Shown piece by piece: positions 7,778 to 16,189 of a stretch of DNA of 64,000 nt. The number at the start of each line of letters is the position of its first letter. Position 1 is the first letter of the stretch. Made by a program: the position numbers and the translations under genes. Source of the stretch: Mycobacterium rhizamassiliense (lineage in GTDB: Bacteria; Actinomycetota; Actinomycetes; Mycobacteriales; Mycobacteriaceae); assembly GCF_900157375.1 (NCBI RefSeq), contig NZ_LT721901.1, positions 800,365 to 864,364 of the forward strand. The letters run 5' to 3'. The notes under the pieces were generated by a model. It saw nothing but the letters and a program-made list of their open reading frames with translations. It had not been told where the DNA came from and ran no database searches.

Positions 7778-9427
7778 GTGAGTCAGAGCAGCGACGATGC
7801 ACCGACCGGCCCCATCACCGGCGGCCACGCACAGCAGACTCCTACGCTTGACACAGGCCGCGCCCACGAGCCGGCCGGGGCCGTAGCGGCCGTGCAGCCG
7901 CCCCGGCGGTGGACCATCGCGGTCGCGCTGACGTCGGCCGCGTTGCTGATCGTCGCCCTGCTGCTGCCGTGGAACCTGTACTTCGGCATCGGGATCCCGG
8001 ACAGCAGCATGATCCTGTTCTGGGTGCTGCTCGGTGTGACGGTGCTTTCCCTGATCTCGGTCGCGCTGGGCGCTTCCCGGCGACCGGCCGGCGGCCTGCG
8101 GTTCTGGCTCAACGTCCCCTACCTGCTGCTGGTCCTCGCGTTCGTCTGCTTCGACGCGTACGAGACCGTCCGGTTCGGCGGCACCGTGACCGTGCCGGGC
8201 GGCGTCGGGCCGGGAGCGTGGCTGGGCGTGGCCGGTGCGCTGCTGAGCGCGCAACCCTCGCTCACCGGCGCGGCCGCGGAGGAGCCCGGGTTCGACCGGT
8301 GGACGCGGTCGGCCCGGATCATCGGCTACGCGTCGATTTTGGGCGCGATCGCCAGCTTCGGGTTCAACCTGTACTGGCGGATCCGCTACGCCGTCCAGAA
8401 CGCGGACGGCTCAACCGGGTTCGGCGACCAGAACATCGCGGTCATCGCCACCGCCGTGGTCTATGGCATCGTCGCGCTGATCGCCGTGTTCGTCGCGTCG
8501 CGCTGGCTGCTGCGCAAGTCCCCGGGCTCCCGGCTGGACACCGTCGCCCTCGGGATCTCGACCCTGATCGCCGGGATCGTCGTGTGGGCCCTGCCCGTCG
8601 GCCGCGACATCGACGCGTTCCATGGCATCGCGCAGAACACCTCGACGGCCGGGGTGGGCTTCGAGGGCTACCTGGCGTGGGCGGCGGCCGCCGCGATCTT
8701 CGCGCCGCGCGCCCTGGCCCGGCAGCGCCACCCCTCGACGAACGAGGAGAACGCGTGGCGCGCGGCGGCCCGAAATGGCTTGCTGCTCATCGCCGTATGG
8801 TGCCTGGGTTCGGTGGCGATGCGCATCGACGATCTCGTCGTCGCGGTGACGCTGAACTACCCGTTCTCGCGGTACGACACCGTGGTGCTGGCCGCGTTCG
8901 ATCTGGTGACCGCGGTCCTGGCGATCTGGTTGCGCATCAACCTCGTCAAGCAGACGATGTCGGCGCGGTTGACGTCGTCGCTGTGCGGGCTGGTCGCGAC
9001 GCTCAGCGTCGCGCGGGTGGTGATCGGCGTCGTGCTGGCTCCGCGCTTCGCCCAACCGCCCACCGGCCCGGTCGAAAACCCGGTCTACGGAAACGATTTG
9101 GCCCAGCAGATCACCAGCCTGTTCGACGTCGCGCTGAGCGTGCTGGGCGTGTGCATCCTCGCAGCGGCGATCATCACCGGCCACTTCAGCGGCCGCCGGC
9201 TGCGGCGTCAACAGCGCCGCGTCGCCCGCAAGGCCGCCGCCCCCGCCGCCGCGCACGCGCGGGAGGCCCAGGAGACGACGCGCATCCCGGTGGGCACTCC
9301 GCCGCCGTCGGCCGCGACGACCACCCGGATCCAGACCGGCCCACCCCGGCTGTTCCGGGGTGACGACTCGGCCACCAGCCAGATACCGGTGCCGAAGCCG
9401 AAGATCTTCCGGCCCCCGAACGACTAA
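7778..9427 (+). CDS. Integral membrane protein with disordered C-terminal tail (Rv0537c-like)
   Basis: A 549-residue polytopic membrane protein from GTG 7778. A polar N-terminus of about 40 residues is followed by about ten hydrophobic segments up to residue 470, then a basic stretch (GRRLRRQQRRVARK) and a Pro/Thr-rich cytosolic tail with repeated TTRI(P/Q) motifs. No catalytic motif was recognised. It is transcribed divergently from the Thr/Pro-rich protein across a 289-base intergenic region, and the two could be co-regulated. Unknown function. Confidence 0.78.
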   Translation: MSQSSDDAPTGPITGGHAQQTPTLDTGRAHEPAGAVAAVQPPRRWTIAVALTSAALLIVALLLPWNLYFGIGIPDSSMILFWVLLGVTVLSLISVALGASRRPAGGLRFWLNVPYLLLVLAFVCFDAYETVRFGGTVTVPGGVGPGAWLGVAGALLSAQPSLTGAAAEEPGFDRWTRSARIIGYASILGAIASFGFNLYWRIRYAVQNADGSTGFGDQNIAVIATAVVYGIVALIAVFVASRWLLRKSPGSRLDTVALGISTLIAGIVVWALPVGRDIDAFHGIAQNTSTAGVGFEGYLAWAAAAAIFAPRALARQRHPSTNEENAWRAAARNGLLLIAVWCLGSVAMRIDDLVVAVTLNYPFSRYDTVVLAAFDLVTAVLAIWLRINLVKQTMSARLTSSLCGLVATLSVARVVIGVVLAPRFAQPPTGPVENPVYGNDLAQQITSLFDVALSVLGVCILAAAIITGHFSGRRLRRQQRRVARKAAAPAAAHAREAQETTRIPVGTPPPSAATTTRIQTGPPRLFRGDDSATSQIPVPKPKIFRPPND

Positions 9428-9451
9428 CGTAACCGCAAGTCGCGCAGGGAT

Positions 9452-10480
9452 TTAGCGCAGTGGCGCGAAGGCGAAGTCGTGCAGGCCCGCGCGCGGGTCG
9501 ATCCCCGCGCGAAAACCCAGCACCTGCGCGGCCCGGCCGGGGTCGGCGACGATATGGCGGACATCGCCGCTGCGGTACTGCCCGGTGACGACCGGGGACA
9601 GCGAGCTGTCCCGCGCCTCGCACAGCGCGGTGGCCACCTCCAGGATGGAGATGGGCCGCCCCGAGCAGACGTTGACCGCGGTGAAGCCGTCCGAATGCTC
9701 GGTGGCCGCCAGGTTGGCCGCTGCCACGTCGTCGACGTGTACGAAGTCGCGCATCTGCCCGCCGTCCTCGAAAACCCTTGGCGGTTCGCCCTTTTCCAGC
9801 GACGAGCGGAAGATCGCCGCGACCCCGGAATAGGGGGTGTCCCGCGGCATGCCGGGGCCGTAGACGTTGTGGTAGCGCAGCGCCAGCACCGAGCCGCCCG
9901 TCGACTCCGACCACGCCAGCGCGTAGTGCTCCTGCGCAGTCTTGCTGGCCGCGTACAGGCTGCGCGGCCGCAGCGCCGCGTCCTCGTCGACGAGCCGCCA
10001 CGACAGCTCCTCGCCGCCGCGCGGGCAGCGGTGCTCGAACACTCCGGCGTCCAGATCGGCGCGCTGCCGCGGCAGCGGGTCGACCGGCCCGTGCTCGGGG
10101 CAGGCGTAGTTGCCCTGCCCGTACACCACCATCGACGACGCCAGCACCAGCCGCCGCACGCCGGCGGCGTACATCTGCGCCAGGAGCACCGTGGTGGCCA
10201 GATCGTTGTGGCCGCCGTAGGCGGGCGCGTCGGCGGCGTCCACCCCGGCACCGACCATCGCGGCCTGGTGACACACCAGGTCGACGCCGTCCAGCAGCGG
10301 TGCCAGCGCCTCGCCGTCGCGAAGGTCGACTCGCCGGCAACCGTTGGGCAGCACGGCGTTTGGGCCGTGGGCGGCAGGCAACAGCAGGTCGACACCGATC
10401 ACCTCGTGGCCGGCCGCGCGCAGCGCCGCGTCCACCCGGGAACCGATGAAGCCGGCCGCGCCGGTCAGCAGCACCCTCAT
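9452..10480 (-). CDS. galE3: NAD-dependent epimerase/dehydratase, GalE-like (Rv0536-like)
   Basis: A 342-residue extended short-chain dehydrogenase. The Rossmann motif GAAGFIGS is at residues 7-14, the active-site serine region ASSMVVYG is near 115, and YAASK near 180 supplies the catalytic Tyr and Lys. This fits UDP-sugar 4-epimerases and dTDP-sugar dehydratases; the true substrate is uncertain and the galE3 name follows M. tuberculosis convention. The start ATG at 10478-10480 overlaps the phosphorylase stop by 4 bases. The 3' end is convergent with the membrane protein ending at 9427. Confidence 0.82.
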   Translation of the reverse strand: MRVLLTGAAGFIGSRVDAALRAAGHEVIGVDLLLPAAHGPNAVLPNGCRRVDLRDGEALAPLLDGVDLVCHQAAMVGAGVDAADAPAYGGHNDLATTVLLAQMYAAGVRRLVLASSMVVYGQGNYACPEHGPVDPLPRQRADLDAGVFEHRCPRGGEELSWRLVDEDAALRPRSLYAASKTAQEHYALAWSESTGGSVLALRYHNVYGPGMPRDTPYSGVAAIFRSSLEKGEPPRVFEDGGQMRDFVHVDDVAAANLAATEHSDGFTAVNVCSGRPISILEVATALCEARDSSLSPVVTGQYRSGDVRHIVADPGRAAQVLGFRAGIDPRAGLHDFAFAPLR

Positions 10481-11271
10481 GGCAGCTCGAACGGCAGCGT
10501 GACGCCGGTGTGCGCCAGGCAATGCGGGCAGTCGCGGTCGACGGCGACCCGCCCGATCGCCTCGCCCACCAGCGTCTTGAACGACACCATGTTCTTTTCG
10601 AATTCGGCGTACACGTCGACGGCCTTCACCCCCTCGCCGGCGGCCACACCGGCGTCCAGGTCGGTCACCAAAGCGATTGCGGCATAGCAGATTTCGAGTT
10701 CTCGTGCCAGCACCGCCTCCGGGTAGCCGGTCATGTTGACCAGAGTGAACCCGGCCGAGGCGAACCACTGGCTTTCGGCCCGGGTGGAAAACCGCGGCCC
10801 CTGGATCACCACCATCGTCGCGCCGTCGACCACGTCGGGCAGGCCGGTGGCCGCGCCGCGCAGCGTCGGGCAATAGGGGTCGGCGAAATCGACGTGGATG
10901 GCCCCGGAATCGAAGTATGTGTCGGCGCGGCCCCTGGTGCGATCCACCAGTTGATCGGGAACCACCACCGCCCCCGGGCCGTACGCGGGGTTCAGGCTGC
11001 CCACCGCGCACGGCGCGAACACCCGTCGCACCCCGAGCTTGCGCAGCGCCCACATGTTGGCCCGATACGGCACGGTGTGCGCCGAGAACTCGTGGCCGGC
11101 GCCGTGCCGCGGTAGGAATGCGACCTCGTGCTCGCCGATGGTGCCGACGGCGACCGCGGCGCTGGGCTCGCCATACGGGGTGTCCACCGTGACGCTGCGG
11201 ACGTCGGAGTCGAAGAACGTGTAGAAGCCGCTGCCGCCGATCACCCCGAGCATCCACCCATTGTTTCCCAT
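10477..11271 (-). CDS. pnp: S-methyl-5'-thioadenosine phosphorylase (Pnp/MtnP, Rv0535-like)
   Basis: A 264-residue member of the purine nucleoside/MTA phosphorylase family that splits methylthioadenosine with phosphate into adenine and methylthioribose-1-phosphate in methionine salvage. Visible motifs are GVIGGSGFYTF near the start (phosphate loop), FLPRHGAGHEFS, and GPRFSTRAESQWF near residue 180, typical of the MTA phosphorylase branch. The ATG at 11269-11271 gives the same 264-residue length I remember for Rv0535; an internal ATG at 11251-11253 is the alternative. It is coupled to the epimerase downstream and divergent from menA with 56 bases between. Confidence 0.85.
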   Translation of the reverse strand: MGNNGWMLGVIGGSGFYTFFDSDVRSVTVDTPYGEPSAAVAVGTIGEHEVAFLPRHGAGHEFSAHTVPYRANMWALRKLGVRRVFAPCAVGSLNPAYGPGAVVVPDQLVDRTRGRADTYFDSGAIHVDFADPYCPTLRGAATGLPDVVDGATMVVIQGPRFSTRAESQWFASAGFTLVNMTGYPEAVLARELEICYAAIALVTDLDAGVAAGEGVKAVDVYAEFEKNMVSFKTLVGEAIGRVAVDRDCPHCLAHTGVTLPFELP

Positions 11272-11327
11272 CGCCCGCGGGCGATCCCATGTGCGGGGCG
11301 ATGCCGACATCCTGACAGGATGGTTCG

Positions 11328-12206
11328 ATGGCCAATTTCGCGCAGTGGATCTCGGGTGCGCGCCCGCGGACGCTGCCCAATGCGGTGGCACCGGTCATCG
11401 CGGGCACCGGCGCGGCGGCGTGGCTGGGATCGGCCGTGTGGTGGAAGGCCCTGCTGGCACTGGCGGTCGCGCTCGCGCTGATCGTTGGCGTCAACTACGC
11501 CAACGACTACTCCGACGGGATCCGGGGCACCGACGACGACCGGGCCGGCCCGATGCGGCTGGTGGGCTCGCGGCTGGCGACCCCGCGGTCGGTGCTGACC
11601 GCCGCGGTGACCAGCCTGGCGGTGGGTGCGGTGGCCGGCCTGGCGCTGGCGCTGGCGAGCGCGCCCTGGCTGATCGCGGTCGGCGCCGCCTGTATCGCCG
11701 GGGCGTGGCTGTACACCGGCGGGTCGAAACCCTACGGCTACGCGGGTTTTGGCGAGGTCGCGGTGTTCGTGTTCTTCGGTCTGGTCGCCGTGCTCGGCAC
11801 GCAGTACACCCAGGCGTTGCGGGTGGACTGGGTGGGCCTGGCACTGGCCGTCGGGATCGGGGCGCTGTCGTCGGCGGTGCTGGTGGCCAACAACCTCCGC
11901 GACATCCCGACCGATGCGCAGTCGGGCAAGATCACGCTGGCGGTGCGCCTGGGCGATGCCCGCACCCGGGTGCTCTACCAAGCGCTGCTGGCGACCGTCG
12001 GGGTGCTGACGCTGGTGTTGCTGCTCGCCACGCCCTGGTGCGCCGTCGGGCTGGTGGCCACGCCGCTGGCGCTGCGCGGCGCGCGTCCGGTGCGCTCCGG
12101 TGGCGGCGGGCCGGCGCTGATTCCGGTGCTGCGCGACACCGGCCTGGCCATGCTGGTGTGGGCGATCGCGGTGGCGGCGGCGCTGGCGCTGGCACCCGCG
12201 GCGTAG
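11328..12206 (+). CDS. menA: 1,4-dihydroxy-2-naphthoate polyprenyltransferase MenA
   Basis: Integral membrane prenyltransferase (292 residues, about eight membrane segments) that attaches the polyprenyl chain to dihydroxynaphthoate to give demethylmenaquinone. The first Asp-rich motif [17 protein letters not shown] is at about residues 56-72, and the second, [14 protein letters not shown], near 188-201 binds the diphosphate through magnesium. Length equals that of Rv0534c. menE lies upstream on the same strand, so two menaquinone steps are clustered. Confidence 0.93.
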   Translation: MANFAQWISGARPRTLPNAVAPVIAGTGAAAWLGSAVWWKALLALAVALALIVGVNYANDYSDGIRGTDDDRAGPMRLVGSRLATPRSVLTAAVTSLAVGAVAGLALALASAPWLIAVGAACIAGAWLYTGGSKPYGYAGFGEVAVFVFFGLVAVLGTQYTQALRVDWVGLALAVGIGALSSAVLVANNLRDIPTDAQSGKITLAVRLGDARTRVLYQALLATVGVLTLVLLLATPWCAVGLVATPLALRGARPVRSGGGGPALIPVLRDTGLAMLVWAIAVAAALALAPAA

Positions 12207-12296
12207 CGCGCAGCAAACGCGGGATCACCACGCGGCGACGGGCCCGATAACAGCGAGGGATTGACTTCCAGGGCCGTTTCCCTGCTAGCTGGAGAA

Positions 12297-13304
12297 ATGA
12301 AGCAGATCTTGGCGACCAGCGGGCCCAGGAATATCGGACTGCTCAGCGTCGGGGCCTACCGCCCCGAGCGGGTGGTCACCAACGACGAGCTCTGTCAGAC
12401 CATCGACTCCTCCGACGAGTGGATCTACTCCCGGACCGGAATCAAGACCCGCCGCTTCGCCGCCCGCGACGAGTCCGCCGCGTCAATGGCGATCGAGGCG
12501 GGCCGGGAGGCGATCGCCAAGGCCGGGCTCACGGCGGCCGACATCGACGGCGTCATCGTCGCGACCAGCACCCACTTCCTGCAGACCCCGCCGTGCGCCC
12601 CCGAAGTCGCGACGGGCCTGGGTGCGACGGGCATCTCGGCGTTCGACGTCGGCGCGGGGTGCGCCGGCTTCGGCTATGCGGTGGGCATCGCGGCGGACAT
12701 GATCCGGGGCGGCAGCGCAGCCAAGATGCTGGTGGTCGGGACGGAGAAGCTGTCCCCCACGATCGACATGACCGACCGCAGCAACTGCTTCATCTTCGCC
12801 GACGGGGCGGCCGCGGTGGTGGTCGGCGAGACGCCCGAGCAGGGCATCGGACCGACCGTGGCGGGCAGCGAGGGCGAACAGGTGCACGCGATCCGTCAGG
12901 ACATCGACTGGATCGACTACATGGACGAGCCCACCGGTCCGCGCCCGTTCCTGCGGCTCGAGGGCAGCGCCGTGTTCCGTTGGGCGGCATTCGAGATGGG
13001 CAAGGTCGGGCGGCAGGCGATGGACGCCGCGGGCGTTCGGCCCGACGAGATCGACGTGTTCGTGCCGCATCAGGCCAACTCCCGGATCAACGAGGTGCTG
13101 GCCAAGCAACTGGAATTGCGCCCGGACGCGGTCGTCGCCAACGACATCGAGCACACCGGCAACACGTCGGCGGCTTCCATCCCCCTGGCGATGGCCGAGC
13201 TACTGGCGACCGGGGCGGCCAAGGGCGGCGACCTGGCCCTGCTGATCGGATACGGCGCGGGCCTGAGCTACGCCGCTCAGGTCGTGCGGATGCCCAACGG
13301 CTAA
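12297..13304 (+). CDS. fabH: 3-oxoacyl-ACP synthase III FabH
   Basis: Condensing enzyme that joins acyl-CoA from FAS I to malonyl-ACP and so feeds the FAS II mycolate pathway. The catalytic triad is visible: Cys122 in [10 protein letters not shown], His258 in VPHQANSR and Asn289 in [13 protein letters not shown] 12297 is preceded closely by GGAG and gives 335 residues, the length of Rv0533c; longer frames start in AT-poor non-coding sequence. Its stop codon overlaps that of the convergent DUF4229 gene. PE_PGRS6 (Rv0532), which follows fabH in M. tuberculosis, is absent. Confidence 0.93.
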   Translation: MKQILATSGPRNIGLLSVGAYRPERVVTNDELCQTIDSSDEWIYSRTGIKTRRFAARDESAASMAIEAGREAIAKAGLTAADIDGVIVATSTHFLQTPPCAPEVATGLGATGISAFDVGAGCAGFGYAVGIAADMIRGGSAAKMLVVGTEKLSPTIDMTDRSNCFIFADGAAAVVVGETPEQGIGPTVAGSEGEQVHAIRQDIDWIDYMDEPTGPRPFLRLEGSAVFRWAAFEMGKVGRQAMDAAGVRPDEIDVFVPHQANSRINEVLAKQLELRPDAVVANDIEHTGNTSAASIPLAMAELLATGAAKGGDLALLIGYGAGLSYAAQVVRMPNG

Positions 13305-13672
13305 GACTCGTCCTCAGGTTCGTCGGCCGTTTCGGGCGTCTCGCCCCGCAGCCGCGCCTGCAGTTGTTCGCGCTCCGCGCGCCTGCGTTCGCCGGCGACC
13401 GCGAGGCTGGCCGTGGCCCGGCGGCGCAGCGGGCCGAACACCCAGATGCCCAGGGGCATCGCGATGATCAGCCCGAACAGGGCGGCGATGGCGATCGGGA
13501 ACTGCGTGACCCCGAGCAACTGCGACGCCAGGTAGATCACGCCCGCGAGCACCGCCGCCAGAACGAACCGCGCGGCGGCGTACAACCCCACGTCCACGAG
13601 CAGCCGATCCCGGACACCGGCGTCGTCTGCGGCCTGGTCCTCAGTGCTGTTGTCCCTCGGGCCTTCTGACAC
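13301..13672 (-). CDS. DUF4229 small membrane protein (Rv0531-like)
   Basis: A 123-residue protein from GTG 13670-13672. A polar acidic N-terminus is followed by two hydrophobic segments (about 28-50, [20 protein letters not shown], and 57-80) joined by a short turn, then a highly charged Arg/Glu helix and an acidic tail. This two-helix layout with [15 protein letters not shown] is the DUF4229 family. Function unknown. The last bases overlap the fabH stop in convergent orientation, and 44 bases separate its start from the divergent 53-aa gene. Confidence 0.78.
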   Translation of the reverse strand: MSEGPRDNSTEDQAADDAGVRDRLLVDVGLYAAARFVLAAVLAGVIYLASQLLGVTQFPIAIAALFGLIIAMPLGIWVFGPLRRRATASLAVAGERRRAEREQLQARLRGETPETADEPEDES

Positions 13673-13716
13673 AGGTCGAGCCTACGGCGCGCGTATATTC
13701 GTGAGAGGAGGTGTTG

Positions 13717-13878
13717 ATGGTCTACCTGCTGATCGTCCTGGTTCTGGGGACGCTCGTCTACATCGGCTGGCGCGCGGCGCGGTCGCAGTCCCACCGGGCG
13801 AAGAGCCGGGTGATCGGACCCGACGACGACCCAGATTTCCTGCGGCGGTTAGGCCACGGGGACAACAACCCCCGCTAG
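13717..13878 (+). CDS. 53-residue conserved membrane-anchored protein (Rv0530A-like)
   Basis: A short gene with a strong signal: AGGAGG at 13706-13711, a 5-base spacer and ATG 13717. The product begins MVYLLIVLVLGTLVYIGW, a single membrane anchor, then a basic Arg-rich stretch (RAARSQ) and an acidic segment GPDDDPDFLRRL. It ends 7 bases before the convergent ParA-like gene. From memory it corresponds to Rv0530A. Function unknown; the neighbouring cytochrome c maturation genes make a role in membrane biogenesis possible but unproven. Confidence 0.75.
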   Translation: MVYLLIVLVLGTLVYIGWRAARSQSHRAKSRVIGPDDDPDFLRRLGHGDNNPR

Positions 13879-13885
13879 ACCCCGA

Positions 13886-15166
13886 TCAGCTGACGCCCAA
13901 GTTCGGCTGGTCACCCGGAAACCCTTCGGCCACAACGGCGGCCAGCTCGATGAACGCCTCGCGAGTGTCCCGGCGCAACAGCTCGAGCGAGATCTCGGCG
14001 CCCTCGTCGAGGTGGGCGTCGTAGGGCACCAACCGCACCGCGCGGCAGCGCCGCGAGAAGTGATCGATGACCTTGCTCATGTCGACCTTGCCGGTCCGCG
14101 GCCGCACCGCGTTGATGACCGCGATGGAGTTGCGCACCAGCGCCTCGTGACCGTGCGCGTCCAGCCAGTCCAGCGTGGCCGAGGCGCTGCGGGCGCCGTC
14201 GATGGAGCCCGAGGCGACCACGATCAGCACGTCGGAGTTCTCCAGCACCGACGACATCGCCGAGTGCAGCAGCCCGGGACCACAGTCGGCCAGGACCAGG
14301 CCGTAGAACCGCTCCAGGATCTCGCACGTGCGGGTGTAGTCGTCGGCGCTGAACGCCTCCGAGATGGCGGGATCGGTTTCGGATGCGACGACCTCCAGCC
14401 CGGTCGGGCCCTTCGAGGTGTAGCGGCGGACGTCGCTGTAGCGCTCGATGGTTCCGGCGTCGTGCAGCAGCTGGCGCACGGTCGACGTTGTCTCCAGCGG
14501 GATTTTTTGGCTCAGCGTGCCGCGGTCCGGGTTGGCGTCGACGGCCACCACCCGGTCGCCGCGGATAGCGGCGAAGGTGGAGCCCAGCGTCGCGGCGATC
14601 GTGGTCTTACCGACGCCGCCCTTCAGCGACAGCAGCGCGATGCGGTAGCTGCCCCGCAGCGGCCGGTTGACCTGTGCCACCAAGTCGTTGTGGCGCGCGG
14701 CCCGGGGGCTCTCGCCCAGGTTGATCAGCCGGCCGGAGGCCAGATACAGCAACCGGCGCCAGCCCTCCGAGGGCGGCGGCTTGATCGGGCGCAGCAGCAT
14801 GCCGGTCGACAGCTCCGGGTACGGCGTGTGCGGCAGGTACTCGGGGCGATACGGGGCCCGCGTCTCCTGCTGCGGCGCATCGGCGGGTCCGTTGTAGTAG
14901 GCGCCGTACGCGGTCGGGTCGACCCGTGGAATCCCGGTGACCGGGGTGGCGTCCCAGGGCGGCATGCCGGTGGCCGGACGGGCTTCCGTCGGCGGCGGCG
15001 ACTCCCGCTGCTCGGGCGCCGGGACCCGACGCTCGGTGCGGAAGCCCGCGAACGCGCGCGTCGGCGCGTCTTCGCGTGCTTTGGCGGACTGCTGAGGCTC
15101 TTGCGGGCGCAGCTCCGTCGTCGGATGCTCGGGCGCCCCCACCCCGCTCGTTTGTTGGTCAGACAC
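13886..15166 (-). CDS. ParA/MinD-like ATPase with Pro-rich N-terminus (Rv0530-like)
   Basis: About 426 residues. A disordered Pro/Glu-rich N-terminus (about 1-130) precedes a deviant Walker A KGGVGKTT (about 182-189), followed by VVAVDANPDRG and LVLADCGPG, the switch motifs of ParA/MinD ATPases. The layout resembles EspI-type ATPases linked to type VII secretion, but no secretion genes adjoin it here. A GTG at 15164-15166 sits 8 bases after GGGGGG and is preferred to the ATG at 15170-15172, which is only 2 bases away. It lies directly downstream of ccsA on the same strand. Confidence 0.78.
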   Translation of the reverse strand: MSDQQTSGVGAPEHPTTELRPQEPQQSAKAREDAPTRAFAGFRTERRVPAPEQRESPPPTEARPATGMPPWDATPVTGIPRVDPTAYGAYYNGPADAPQQETRAPYRPEYLPHTPYPELSTGMLLRPIKPPPSEGWRRLLYLASGRLINLGESPRAARHNDLVAQVNRPLRGSYRIALLSLKGGVGKTTIAATLGSTFAAIRGDRVVAVDANPDRGTLSQKIPLETTSTVRQLLHDAGTIERYSDVRRYTSKGPTGLEVVASETDPAISEAFSADDYTRTCEILERFYGLVLADCGPGLLHSAMSSVLENSDVLIVVASGSIDGARSASATLDWLDAHGHEALVRNSIAVINAVRPRTGKVDMSKVIDHFSRRCRAVRLVPYDAHLDEGAEISLELLRRDTREAFIELAAVVAEGFPGDQPNLGVS

Positions 15167-15211
15167 GTGCATTTCCCCCCTGTTTTTACTGCTCAGGTCG
15201 GTTGCTAACTG

Positions 15212-16189
15212 TCACCCCACGCCCGCATACGAATGCAGGCCCACCGTCACCAGATTAACGAAGAACAAATTGAAGACCATCGCCACGAAGCCCACCACGT
15301 TGATCCAGGCGGCCTTCCTGTCCCGCCATCCCGCGGTTGACCTGGCATGTAGGTATGCCGCATATACCACCCACGCGATAAACGAAACAGTTTCCTTGGG
15401 GTCCCATCCCCAGTAGCGGCCCCACGCCTCCTCGGCCCAGATCGCGCCGAAGATCACCCCGAAACCGAACACCGGGAACGCGAAGATCGTGGTGCGGTAG
15501 GCGATGCGATCCAAGGTCTGCGCGTCCGGGAACCGCTGCACGATCCGGGCCAGCGCGCCAGGTGTTTCCGGGTCGCCCAGCTTCGACGTCCGCAGCAGGA
15601 ACAGGATGCTCGAAATGCCGGCGACCAGGAACACCCCCGAACCCAGGCTGACCACCGAGACGTGGATAGGCAGCCAGTAGGACTGCAGGGCGGGCATCAC
15701 CGGCGCGGCGTTGGTGTAGAGCCAGCGGCCGGACACCGTGAGCAGGATCAGCACCGGCAGCAGCAGGAACACCCACAGCGGGCGGTACTGCGGGCGGCGC
15801 AGCACGACGGCCCCCGCGATCAACCCGCACATGCAGGTCAGGTTGATGAATTCGTACATGTTGCCCCAGGGCACCCGCACGGTGGCCAGGCCGCGCAGCA
15901 CGATGCAGGTCAGCAGCAACCCGATGCCGAGATAGACCACGGCCAGCCCGGCCCGCCCGACGCGTTCGTCGAAGGGCCGGTGGGCGTCGTCCTCGACGAT
16001 GCCGGGGGCGGCGCTGTCTGCGGTCACGGCGCCCGCGAGCACCTGAGCGCGGTTATCGGCGCGGCGGGCGCCGACGTAGGCCAGCTCGAACGCCAGCAGC
16101 AGCAGGGCGACGACCAGGGCCACCACGGCCGAGGTGAAGGCCCAGTCCGAGTAGCGCGCCAGGCCGATGTTGACGTGCAGGGTGTTCAT
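15212..16189 (-). CDS. ccsA: Cytochrome c biogenesis protein CcsA (CcsB-type heme handler)
   Basis: A 325-residue polytopic membrane protein of System II cytochrome c maturation. The tryptophan-rich heme-binding motif WGRYWGWDPKE is at residues 256-266, and His176, His281 and His319 fall at positions expected for heme ligands. With ResB it moves heme across the membrane and attaches it to apocytochrome c cysteines. The ATG at 16187-16189 overlaps the resB stop (ATGA). Length matches Rv0529. Confidence 0.92.
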   Translation of the reverse strand: MNTLHVNIGLARYSDWAFTSAVVALVVALLLLAFELAYVGARRADNRAQVLAGAVTADSAAPGIVEDDAHRPFDERVGRAGLAVVYLGIGLLLTCIVLRGLATVRVPWGNMYEFINLTCMCGLIAGAVVLRRPQYRPLWVFLLLPVLILLTVSGRWLYTNAAPVMPALQSYWLPIHVSVVSLGSGVFLVAGISSILFLLRTSKLGDPETPGALARIVQRFPDAQTLDRIAYRTTIFAFPVFGFGVIFGAIWAEEAWGRYWGWDPKETVSFIAWVVYAAYLHARSTAGWRDRKAAWINVVGFVAMVFNLFFVNLVTVGLHSYAGVG

